Below the pieces are notes generated by a model. That model made no database searches. It saw nothing but the letters and a program-made list of their open reading frames with translations, and had not been told where the DNA came from. DNA of 64,000 nt from Irpex lacteus. Its lineage: Eukaryota > Basidiomycota > Agaricomycetes > Polyporales > Irpicaceae. The number at the start of each line of letters is the position of its first letter. Within the stretch, counting starts at the first letter, position 1. The position numbers were made by a program, and so were the translations under genes. This document shows positions 23,515 to 33,731 of the stretch, one piece after another. Location of the stretch: NCBI GenBank assembly GCA_001986395.2, contig MQVO02000004.1:1364001-1428000 (forward strand), in the 5' to 3' direction.

Positions 23515-25729
23515 CGCAAGTACAGGAATATTTTCTTTGGCGCGGTTCCTGTTTCGCGAGTCATTCTATCCTTTACCGGACAGAAACCCTTTTTTGTCAT
23601 GCTCAGATGTGGCGACGCATCTCTGATGGCGTGGTCGGTGTCGTTGCGCAGCCGACTAGTCAGCCTGAGATGCATCAAGTTAAACCAAAACAGATGGACG
23701 TCTATACGCCTGGGCAGGAAATTGACAAACATCAGGCAAGTGGCGTCGAGGAGTCCCCGTCTGTCCCTTGAGGCTGTATTCGTGACCCATGAGGAACGTT
23801 GTGCCCTCGGTGTACGGCCGCTATGACACTCGTGGGGACCAAGCGCCGAATGGCCCACACAGAACGCTCCCCGAAGCTCGCGGACCCAAAACCGGTGCAG
23901 AATGGCATCTCGTGGCCACGTATAGCTGGCGTCCTTCGCTGTATGACAGAGTCAAACGAATGCAAGTGGCATGAATGCTTCTCAAGGTGAAGGTCCACGT
24001 ACGACTCAGGAGGACGATTATTGCATTCTTCCGGTGGCTTGCCCGTCGAATAACCACAGGGTTGGTGCTTACGACATAGGCCTACTCTGCACCTGACCTC
24101 AATAGCGTCCGATTGAGCCTTCCCTTGCGCGCGATCTGGATTTGGGACCTCATGCCATGGGGTACTCATAGGGCCAAACAAGCGACATCAATAACCCTGC
24201 GGCCCCAGTGGGACGTTTGGTACTACGCAAGTAGACAGTTCCCGTCGGTTTGGAAGCGCCTTGCACCAGCCTAGACCCGTCAGTGAGTCCTACTAGGCTC
24301 AGCCACTCCCCCAAGCAACGATAGTACTAACTTCTTATGAGCCAGTACTGACATTGTACTGCCAAAATATCATCGGTACCCGGTCCAGCATCCAAGGCCC
24401 ACCGGAAACCTGTCAAATGGCAAACTAAAGGCCGAAGCAAACTGCTGCTTCCGTTGTCAAAAACGCAACTCTGGGCCCCATTTCTTCCAGGCTCAAGAGT
24501 CAGAACTCGGAGGCAGGTAAATATCGCGAAAGAGGAATGACTTTCCCAGCTCAAAGCGGTCACGTCAGCGCCTTGCTAAATGAACTGCTAGGTAAGTGTG
24601 CTCTGAACACAGGTACAGCGTTTAGCTGCTTCAAGTCATGTTTACTGATCCGCCGTTTGACGTCCAGTTTCGAACCACGACGTAGTGGTCTACTTGTGAT
24701 CATAACTACTACGGCACGGTGGCGTTGAGGCTCATGCACTATGCAAACCCCGACCCGAGTCAACAGTTAGACTACAATGCGCTTCTATAGCGGTATTACT
24801 ACTGCTATCTATGGACCAGAAGACAATCACCTGGTGGGTTATCGTATGTTATAAACTGAAATACACTGAAAATTAAAATGATAATTGTAGAAGTCCACCA
24901 ACACTCCGTCCGGATCCTATTTCATGAGGCTTCTACAAGTCAATGGCGTAGGTAAATTGGCAGCTAGCTGGACACGGGGTGCGCTTCTGTCAGCTCCAAT
25001 ACTCATCGAAGCGTTCTTTTTCTGACTCGGCTCAACGTTCTAGACGCGGATATCACTTTCGAAGGCAGTTTTCCATCTGCTGCTGTACCCACGCACCACT
25101 GCAGGGGCACTGCTACTGCTGAACAGCATGCAAGAAAACGTACGCCTGACTTGAAGATCATGAAGTGTTCATGAGACGCGAGGCACACAAGGTACGTTGC
25201 TGCTCGATCAATTACAATACATACTCATTGTTATGATGAACATTTCGGCGCTGCATCCTAGGTCATTCACCTTTTCGCATCCAAGTCGAAACTCGGGCCA
25301 TAAGTGCGGGAAACGAACGACGGTCACGGTAGCTTATGCTGGGGAATTGGGCCACTGAGGATGCCACCGCGGAACTTAACACGTCACAAGGGAAGATCCT
25401 ACCACAATACTGGCATGACTAGCAGCTTTTCGCAGGTTCAAGACACCGTTGTGCAGTGCACATAAGTACGTACGATCTTCGTCATCCATACTCGGCAAAC
25501 AGAGGGGGGGGATTTAGCGCTGACTAATCGCACCGGTGACAAGATTGATGGGAAGGTGTGTGGTTTGATTATCACGATACAACAATACAACAGTTTATCT
25601 CCTTCCAATATAAATCATCATTCCTTTCCACATCGTAGCAGAGGCGAGCAACGTGGTTATGCACAGGCATCGCTACCTGACAACGATAGCAGAGCCAGAG
25701 CGGGAGCGGGGTACATGGCGATGGTGCGT
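23515..25729. other. Spacer between metallothioneins C and D
   Basis: No supported gene. A 149-codon minus-strand frame (23732-24181) overlaps open frames on the other strand and has no recognisable domain. Confidence 0.4.
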
Positions 25730-25951
25730 TTAGCACTTGCACTCGCCGGGCTTGCACTGGCAGCTATAGACAAAAGAGAGTTCAATGTACGATCGACCTG
25801 AAAGGAAGCGGGGAACGTACGAAGCGCCGCAGTTGCAGGAGTTGGAGCCGCAGCCCTGGTTGTTAGTGGGGACTTGAGTGTTCTGCATAGGACGACAGAG
25901 GTGAGTCAACGATGACATAGAATACACGTAGGTGATACTGACAGTGAACAT
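25730..25951 (-). CDS. Metallothionein, copy D (7 Cys)
   Basis: Exons 25951-25943 (9 nt), 25882-25821 (62 nt) and 25763-25730 (34 nt), with introns of 60 and 57 nt at the same sites as the other copies. The 34-residue product begins MFTNTQVPTNNQG and ends CKPGECKC, with cysteines spaced C-x4-C-x-C-x3-C-x-C-x4-C-x-C. Seven cysteines is the count of classical short fungal copper metallothioneins, so D may be the conserved type and A-C a derived nine-Cys branch. A TATA-like box is at 26036-26042; the shared upstream element is not clearly kept. Confidence 0.85.
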   Translation of the reverse strand: MFTVSITYVYSMSSLTHLCRPMQNTQVPTNNQGCGSNSCNCGASYVPRFLSGRSYIELSFVYSCQCKPGECKC

Positions 25952-26035
25952 AGTTGTTAGCGAGAGAGAGTAGTTCAAGTGGTCGTGGATAGATGAAAAG
26001 TGCGGATGATCTCACATACCTCGGGCGCAGAGGCC

Positions 26036-26042
26036 CTTTTAT
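26036..26042 (-). promoter_or_regulatory. TATA-like box of metallothionein D
   Basis: Coding strand reads GATAAAAGGGCC, in the same place relative to the ATG as in copies A-C. The region next upstream only weakly resembles the element of the other copies. Confidence 0.5.
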
Positions 26043-27869
26043 CTATCATCTGTATGTTCTTGTTTACCCGGGCGCCATCCTCCCGATTAGGCAACATTGT
26101 TCGCCGCGAGTCCAGAAAATCCCGCATCTCTCCATAAAATACCGCATCCATAAAATACCTCGTTCGAGCTCCTCGCGAGCGGCCGGCCTAGGGTTGCCGC
26201 TTATCTACTGTATAAGCCAGGCACGAGAGTGGGGTATTTCAAAATGTCATCTCCCGCACAAGTCCACCGCACGCCGGATTGAATTCAAGGTGAGAAGGTG
26301 TGGCACTGCTAAGTAAGGCTGCTGATGCTAACACCTTGTGTGTATTCTAGCATCGCTCAAAGCATCATTCGAAGTCGAACGTTGAATATTCCGCGAATTC
26401 AGTTCAATTCAACTCAATCAGCTGGTCTCAAGCTCCTAACAGTCGACTGAAATGGATTTATGACCACGACGAACACTGAATGCCACACGGAAATATACAG
26501 CGCGATCTCCTCAATGGCGGGTTCCAATGCAATCATTGCGCCTGTATTTGCTAACAACAACTTATATGACGTTATACAAGAGTGAGGCAGACGTAGGGCG
26601 AATTAAATTGAGTGTTGAACGTTGAACATTCGGTGGCCTATCCAGCCTGTGGGTACATGGCACCTTCCTTAGTGTTCTCGCGGTCTGCGTTCCGTTGGCA
26701 CAGCTTTCTGTCTATTCCCTGTCAATCTAGAATACATCATTCGAGCCGCGAAGCCGGAAGATGAGAAAGCCAGAACATAGCTTAGCGAGCTCTCCCCACC
26801 GCGGCCACAGCAATACAACAGTGTTAGATGCTTTTGTTACCATCTCGTCATGTAGCTCTCTGTGGCATGTGTGGTTCTGAGCCTGCTCTGTAATCGAACA
26901 ATGGGGCTGTTCAGATTCGTTGTGTTCTCCAGTCATATCTAGATCACCGAATAGATGAAAACACACTCTCTCATGGTATACATGCTCAAATGACCACTTA
27001 CAAAGTTCGTGGTCAGCTATATTTGCGTGGCCGCCCCATCATGGCTATTGCGGACACGTGCCCTCCTAAGGTACGGAGGTGTTATGGCATGACGGACGTC
27101 AGTGGGCTGCATAAGCTTTCTTAGTCCCATCGCACGATGCTCCTCTCCGCGCACTTTGCATAGTCTGAGAAAGAGAATCATTGATCAACACCGATAAACA
27201 TTCAGAGAGATCGCAGCAATAGTCAATAAGATCACTGTACCCCTCCTGACCAGTGATCGTAAGTATAACGAATGTACCGTTTTTACTCTCTTGGTGCAAG
27301 TACTATATGTCAAGCACATCGCGCCGAAGCCGTACTGCGTCGATCCCCGCCGCGCTCCAGATGATGATCATGGGAACTTGGGAACCATTCTTCTTGAGGG
27401 GAAATACTTGAATTACACCCAGTGCGGTCCGTTCGAATCTCCCCTATCTATTGCAGAATAGCACTGTACACGCTTGGGCTCGTGAGACCTCTTCCTTTAT
27501 CTCAGCTCCGGAGTATACGGAAACGGGCTTTGAGTCGCTTTCATGTCTCAGGAACACGTTGCCGTGGACACGACGTAGCAAGGCGGCAAGACTTCATCCA
27601 CCCCCCATTAGTATCTTGTGTGAGAGGTAGATTTCAAGCTGGAAGACAAGGGTGAGAGAACGATTCTTGCTGTTCAGAAGTGGTTTGGGAGAAATACGCA
27701 ACTTGTGACACAAGTGCGGAACCAGAAGCCTGAAGGGACATACGCGTATGTCATGCGTGACCGTGACAGTACCCATCGTGACGAGGACGTTTTAGGTGAG
27801 CGCGGGCGCTTAATGCTTGGCCAGCTGCCAGTGCAGCAGCTGCTTACTGTATCATGAGCAACGAGGACG
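26043..27869. other. Gene-poor stretch before GCP3
   Basis: No supported gene, RNA gene or repeat was seen. Short frames on both strands lack any recognisable domain. Confidence 0.5.
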
Positions 27870-30800
27870 ATGTCTGAGACCAACTTGGAGTCATTGGTGA
27901 ATGCACTCGTTCCACTGGCCAGAAGTGACGAGTCGCTAAGAAACGAACTTGCTGCGCACTGTGGTGAGGTCTTGAAGAGGTTCCGTAACTCATACATGTT
28001 ACGCGTTCTGCGCTCATACTGAATCTTTAGCCACACTGGACAGAGCCCCGAGGCAGATATTGCTCACATTGCCGACTCAATCAAGCGGAACCGTATGTTC
28101 TCAACTTGTCAATGTAGTTCGCTGCTCATCAAATATCTCACAGTTTTAAACGCGTCCCCAAACGGCGTTCCAACCCTCAGGTTCTCTAATTTATTGTCTC
28201 GCTTGCTCGAACAAGTGAGTTTAATTCGCATTAGCCTCATTTTAGCTCGACAACCGTATTGATCATGTTCATTCACAGCCCGTTTTGTCCAGAAAACACG
28301 CGTCACTAGTGTTTCTGCACACGCTATCTACTTCTCAAGCGTCCATCTCAAGAAGCTACGGAGCATTACCTTCATTATCGATGCCCACAGCCTCACGACC
28401 ACATCAGCCATCCAGAAACGCCACACCCTCTGACACAGCCCCTGCTAGTACCGCACCCAAACGGAAATCCAAAGCAGAGCTTCTTCGCGAGTATCGTGCC
28501 AAGAGTGGTGAGAAGGATTGTCACATTCATCCAACGAACTAGGCTAACTTTCTCTCAGAAAAATCTCACATCTCAGAATTTTTACTCCTTAGGGATACGC
28601 TATATCTCTTACAGGGAATATCTGGCAAATACGTGCAATTTTCGTCTGTCAAAGATCCTGATCCCAATCAGCTGGTGTTCAACGCAGATTCAGTTAGCCA
28701 CATCGTTTCTTATTGCACATCACGCACTAACATTAGCCTTACCCCATAGCGACATGTGATATCAACATCAACGAAAGCTCTAGTCCTGCGTCTTGCTGAA
28801 GTCGGCTATCTTTATATTCGCGTGGACGCTTTCGTACGTGAGAGAGAAGGCAAAGCTGGGATCGGCATGATCGAACAAAGCCTCTGTCACCACCTTCAAT
28901 CGCAATTGACGGAGTACTATAGACTCATCGCTGTACTCGAGTCCCAAATGTCTTCTTCCGTCGCAGATGACGGTAGATCTGATTCGCAACAGAAAGATCC
29001 CCCGAGCAAGAGACAGGGCTTACATTGAAGCGACTGGACGTTTGGATTCAGGAATGGAGGCTGCGGATGCGGATGATGAGCGTGTGTGTAGAGGGTGCAC
29101 GAGGTCAAATTCGCCTTTGACATCCGTGAATCCCGACGTTAAGCTAACATTTAGATTATAGAGACACACGGAGGTGCCTTAGTGAACCTCATCCACGGAT
29201 ACGCAGATAACGGAGACCCATTCGTCCGCACGTTTACAGATCAGCTGCTTGAAGAGGTGACACTTCCGTTCCGACCATTGTAGCCGTATATTTACCGTCA
29301 ATGCGTCACAACAGGTGTCCAAGCCATTTTTTGCCACGCTGCACAAATGGTTATTCTCAGGAGACTTGAACGACCCATTCTCTGAATTCTTCGTAGCGGT
29401 CGACCCCGGGTTAGCCCACCTTCAATATGTGCACCAGGCTTCGGGAGGACATTTAGGGGGTGACGGAGGCTTTGGAGGGCTCGGAGAAGCCGAAGACATC
29501 TCCGGAGAAAGGGAAAGTGGGCTGAAGCTATGGGAAAGCAAGTACCGCTTTCAAAAAGAAATGCTCCCCGCCTTTGTAGGAGAAGCGTTCGGCCGCAAGG
29601 TACGCCACTGATTGTATCCCTTACAGTAACTGCGATCTCAGCTCCAGTCTCGCAAAGATATTCTCCACTGGCAAGAGTTTGAACTTCATCCGCTATAGCT
29701 GTCAAGATAGCGACTGGGTAGCGACTCGGGAGAAGCTGAGCAATACGGGCGGCAGTGCGTGTCTTCATCATGCCTATGCCTGTTTCCTACTACATCTTGA
29801 GCTCACGCACACGTTGGGCAAGCTTTGCAATACAGCGACATCGCGGGACTGGAACGCTCAATTGATACCGCCTACCAAATTGCTAGTCGCCGCTTATTTG
29901 ACATTTTCTTCGACAAGTACGGTCTACTGGACCACCTACTGGCTCTGAAACAATATTTGCTCCTCGGACATGGCGACTTTGCAGACCAACTCATGGAGGC
30001 CCTTGCGTTCGTACCTGACCCTTTGTACTTCTTATTACTGTATTTGCGTCCCTGCTGACACGCCTCTACGCACAGACCTAATCTAGCGCGTCCCGCCAAC
30101 ACGCTTTATCGCCATAATTTGACCGCCACATTAGAAGCTGCCATTCGCCAGTCCAGTGCACAAAATGATCCTCCAGATGTCGTTCGGCGCTTAGATGCAC
30201 GTATGCTTGAGTATTCCCATGGAGAGATCGGCTGGGATGTCTTCACTCTCGAATACAAGGTGGATGCGCCGATTGATACAGTTCTGGACTCCGGAGCAAT
30301 GGTTAAGTATCTGAAGTTATTCAATCACCTATGGAAAATCAAGCGAATCGAGAGTACACTGAGTAAGGGTTGGATGAGGATAGCAGGTGGAGCGCGGACA
30401 TTTTTACGCCTTCAAGGTAATGACATACTTATTTTTGACGCCGATTCGCCAGAAAACTGACAGCGCTCCATACCTACAGATCTTAACTCGGATTGGCATA
30501 AAGTACGCATAACGATGGGGGAAATGATACATTTCATCCGTCAAATAGAGGCGTATTGTCAACTGGAGGTTATAGAGTGTTCATGGAAGATTCTTCTGGA
30601 CTTCGTGCAAAAGAAGGAAGGTGACCTCGATGCCTTGATAGAAGCCCACCGCGCGTACCTCGATAGGATGGTCAAAAAGGTTCTGCTGACGATTCCCAGA
30701 CCTGGGAGAGAGGACAATCTTCTCAACCAAGTACGAGAACTGTTTTCGATAATCCTGCAGTTCCGTGAAGCAACGGTAAGTAGCTCACACAATTGACGTG

Positions 30801-31191
30801 GTATTAAGGCACAGCTGCAGGCCTAACTCACATGCCGGAATTTCACTAGGATGACTTCTACAATTTCAGCTTGTCAGAGTCAGCATATAGAGATTCCGAA
30901 AGGGATCATGAACGCGTAAGTAGTAGCTCCTTGTCTGCCAGAGAGCCACATATTCACCCAGGACGTACGTCGTAGGGAATCTACACGGGTGTTGCGCGTG
31001 AACACAGGCATGGACCGCACACTCTGAAAGACATCCTGGGTCGTATTAGAGAATATGGGACCTCGTTCTCTGAGAAGATGCAGACACTCGTGCAAGGCCT
31101 ACAAACTCATCCGGATCTCGACTGTCGGTTCCTCGGTATCAGGTTATCCTTTTCTGATTTCTACAAGTCCAAAAGAGAGCACAAGTCATGA
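27870..31191 (+). CDS. SPC98: Gamma-tubulin complex component 3 (GCP3/Spc98/Alp6)
   Basis: Core subunit of the gamma-tubulin small complex that nucleates microtubules at the spindle pole body. The chosen start gives MSETNLESLVNALVPLARSD. A GRIP1 region follows (LLRDTLYLLQGISGKYVQF-like, then LDVWIQEWRLR, NLIHGYADNGDPFVRTFTDQ, KPFFATLHKWLFSGDLNDPF). Next is the C-terminal GRIP2 part: FDKYGLLDHLLALKQYLLLG, HGDFADQLMEAL, NLARPANTLYRHNLTATLEA, GWDVFTLEYKVDAPIDTVLD and KYLKLFNHLWKIKRIE. The tail LGIRLSFSDFYKSKREHKS ends in TGA. Many small introns, perhaps 15 or more, split the gene. It converges on the broken TOR copy, leaving about 50 bases. Confidence 0.92.
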
Positions 31192-31239
31192 TTGAAACGA
31201 TGTAATTACTCGGATGTATTTGTTAGCCAGACCTGAAAT

Positions 31240-32209
31240 TAAACGTGCTCAGACACGGATGTAGAGCAACATACGCGACCGTAGATGTACGTCTTCAGAC
31301 CATTCTGCGCATCAGAAAGTATCTTGCGCAAATACGGGTCGTTACCATGATATTATCCCTCGGTTGTCTCTCCTTCTGTGTGACAATAGAAAGACACACG
31401 GCGAGGAGCTCTGCGGCGGTCTCGCGCACCATGACACGGGGGTCTCTGGGAGGTACGAGGATATTTTCAAACACCAGTCCGATGTGGCTGTGGAAATGGA
31501 TGGGGTTGTTACGCGCGAGTTCCTTCAGGATGAGTCCCCCAGCATGACGAGACATATCCGCTGCGGAGGATGACGATGAGGACGAAGATGAAAAGCCACC
31601 GCCGCCTGAGAGCAGCTCGATGGCAGCTTGGACCTCGTAGTCCATGAACCGCTCACCGAACGCGGCACCGTCTATGCGGGAGATTTTGCCGAGGGTCTTG
31701 GATGCGGCGAGCATAACGTTAACATCGGGGTTGGGGAGCAGGGATTTGGCGTAGTTGAAGAAACGGAAGAGGTTCTGCTTTGATTCGAGGTTGCCTTCGC
31801 CGTCTCCGTTGACTGGAAGTAGATGATCTGACAGTACGAGTTCAAACGTCTGAGCTCACATGTCAAAAGTCTTCCCACTGCGAAACTCGCCAATAGCCAA
31901 TATCCCACCCAGCTTCTCATAGTTAGCCTGACTATGCACCAAATCGAACAGCCTTCTATTGATATTATCGTCCCACTGCTTAGCCGCAGCGTCAGACGTC
32001 GTCTCCGACACAATATTCGCGACCTATCAGTAAACCATAAAACATATAGTCAGCATCATCACTGTGCTTCGTAAAAGGGTCAATGGTACACACATAGCGT
32101 TGCAACTCCAACGAACTCGCTACCCTCGTCTCTCCGCTCTTGCTCTTAAACCGGCAAAGATCTGGTCCAGCACGTCTGACGACGAACCTCCTGGACCTGC
32201 CGTCGCCAT
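31240..32209 (-). pseudogene. Truncated, frameshifted N-terminal fragment of TOR kinase
   Basis: TOR is a PI3K-like kinase of about 2,400 residues that controls growth; only its first roughly 300 residues are represented here. The segment begins MATAGPGGSSSDVLDQIFAG and includes LLPNPDVNVMLAASKTLGKI, FGERFMDYEVQAAIELL, LILKELARNNPIHFHSHIGL and FENILVPPRDPRVMVRETAA, all typical of the N-terminal HEAT region. Two breaks are visible: the frame changes near 32130 (from GLRARAERRG to the RVASSLELQRYV frame) and again near 31340 (before NDPYLRKILSDAQNGLK). A low-complexity Ser/Gly insert lies mid-fragment. The reading ends about 50 bases from GCP3, so the FAT, FRB and kinase domains are absent. Sequencing error could explain the frameshifts but not the missing 2,000 residues. 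Confidence 0.75.
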
Positions 32210-32634
32210 CTTCGTGATAGCCTACGCTGAGTGAGATGGAATGAGACACTCAAACTACTTGTGTTGCGACGCAAGCCAAAGTGAATTAAGTAGCAATGCA
32301 AGGCTGAACTTGAAGTTGCATACGGATGTGATCGTACCGGAGCGAGCCTCGGGTGACCACGCGCAGGACATATGACACCAGAGGTGTAGATTGTCGCCCA
32401 AAGCTATATGGAAGCAGACAATAGGCGGTCAGATTATAAATTCTTAGAGAACAGCTGTGAGCTGCCTCATGTCACTGTGCAGCTACACTCTAACCCGACG
32501 AACCTCAAGAATCTCAATAGATAGTTTTGGTATTTCGTCAACTGACGCCGAAATTCTTCGGAAGCCGTGGACCAGGTGCACCGACGATTCGAATGAGGAC
32601 GCCATCCGACTCACCTATGCATCTTCTCCCGACT
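32210..32634. other. Spacer 5' of the TOR fragment
   Basis: No coding exon recognised. It should hold the 3' end of the next minus-strand gene and any remnant promoter of the TOR fragment. Confidence 0.4.
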
Positions 32635-33642
32635 TTACTGTTGAACCTTTTCCTACTGGCACTCCGCAGACACTGACATGCGTTTCACAAAGTGGATTAT
32701 ACCGACTAGTATTTGCTTTACCTCTCACCTCCGCAGCCTCATAGTCAGGCAACTGCATGTACACTGCGTGTAAGATTATGTGTATTCGAGCCAATATGGA
32801 ATACGATGTCCAGTGATTACCTCGAGGCCCCAGCAAGTCGTTCTGGACGGCATTGTCAGATACCAACGTGAGTTTTAGGCTCTGAACAATGGAGAAGTCT
32901 GCTTACGCAGTGCAAAACAGGGACAGGAGCAATTGTCCATTGTCTGAAATAGACGGTAGAGAGTAGGATCCATCTATACATGTTCGGTTGCTCACATTTT
33001 GGAAGGCGAAATCTCCGTCCGTCCACGGCCACATAACCATCTGACAGTAGTACGAGCGCAGATTTCGACTCCGCAACACACCTAGTAGGATAAAACGTGG
33101 AGACCTGCGTGCCATCGTTATCTACATGAAGGCGAGGTGGGAAAACGCTTACGTTCATTCGCTGTGCCCTATCAGAAGCCGTGAGGCGTACAGTTGCAAC
33201 AAGGCTTGGGTTTCGACATGCGACGTCACCGTGGCGGTTGGCTGGCTATACAGAGACGCGTTTGTCCCTGTATCCCACTTTTCTGAGACATCTGACTCAG
33301 GATGGCCAGACTCGCGTCGACTCAGGGAAGATCAAGCACGAGTAGCTCGTACATACATCCCGAGAGGATCATGATCGTCCGCGGTGACTGTTTGTTAGTG
33401 TTTGCGGTCGCTCGCTGTGGCTTTGAAGTACCTGGTGGTGAATCAACGATAATTTTCGTCAAGCAGCTTTCGATCCTACAACGAACGAAGGCGAATATGA
33501 ATCGCAGTCTGTGGTTGCGGATGCCTCGAGCAGCGCAGGCAATAGAGTCAAGTTTGATGTGTTTTACGTTGAGCCTGATTCGGCAAGTTGCGGATAGCCT
33601 CGTGTCTGCAATGAGGACGCGGCCAGGCAGGGAGTTCTTCAT
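32635..33642 (-). CDS. Uncharacterised multi-exon protein
   Basis: Not recognised. A consistent model can be joined: start MKNSLPGRVLIADTRLSATC (33642), through KIIVDSPP, VTADDHDPLGMYPANRHGDV, SLVATVRLTASDRAQRMN, then DGYVAVDGRRFRLPK, YNGQLLLSLFCTATTCWGLE, and an end LPDYEAAEEKVQQ with TAA at 32637-32635. About seven exons and 210 residues, with introns of about 45-115 nt that all have GT-AG ends. The C-terminal half looks like a small beta-rich domain, but no family came to mind. Alternative frames exist for two middle exons. It is divergent from EDC4, with only about 90 bases between start codons. Confidence 0.45.
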
Positions 33643-33731
33643 CTCAGGTCTCTTCACTCGACTATCTCCTCCTCCCTCTCTCGCAGACTCACATCTATCC
33701 TTGCTGGGTCTTCACATCGTTCGCGATAATC

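Noticed and set aside
23732..24181. 149-codon minus-strand frame
   Set aside because: Open frames overlap on the other strand, composition is patchy and no domain or splice structure supports it.
25730..25978. Single 82-residue open frame ending CQCKPGECKC
   Set aside because: It reads through two introns. The spliced 34-residue product matches the other three copies, whereas the unspliced frame does not.
27425..27450. GTTCGAATC resembling a tRNA B box
   Set aside because: The flanks do not pair as a T-arm stem and no D-arm, anticodon arm or acceptor stem can be folded around it.
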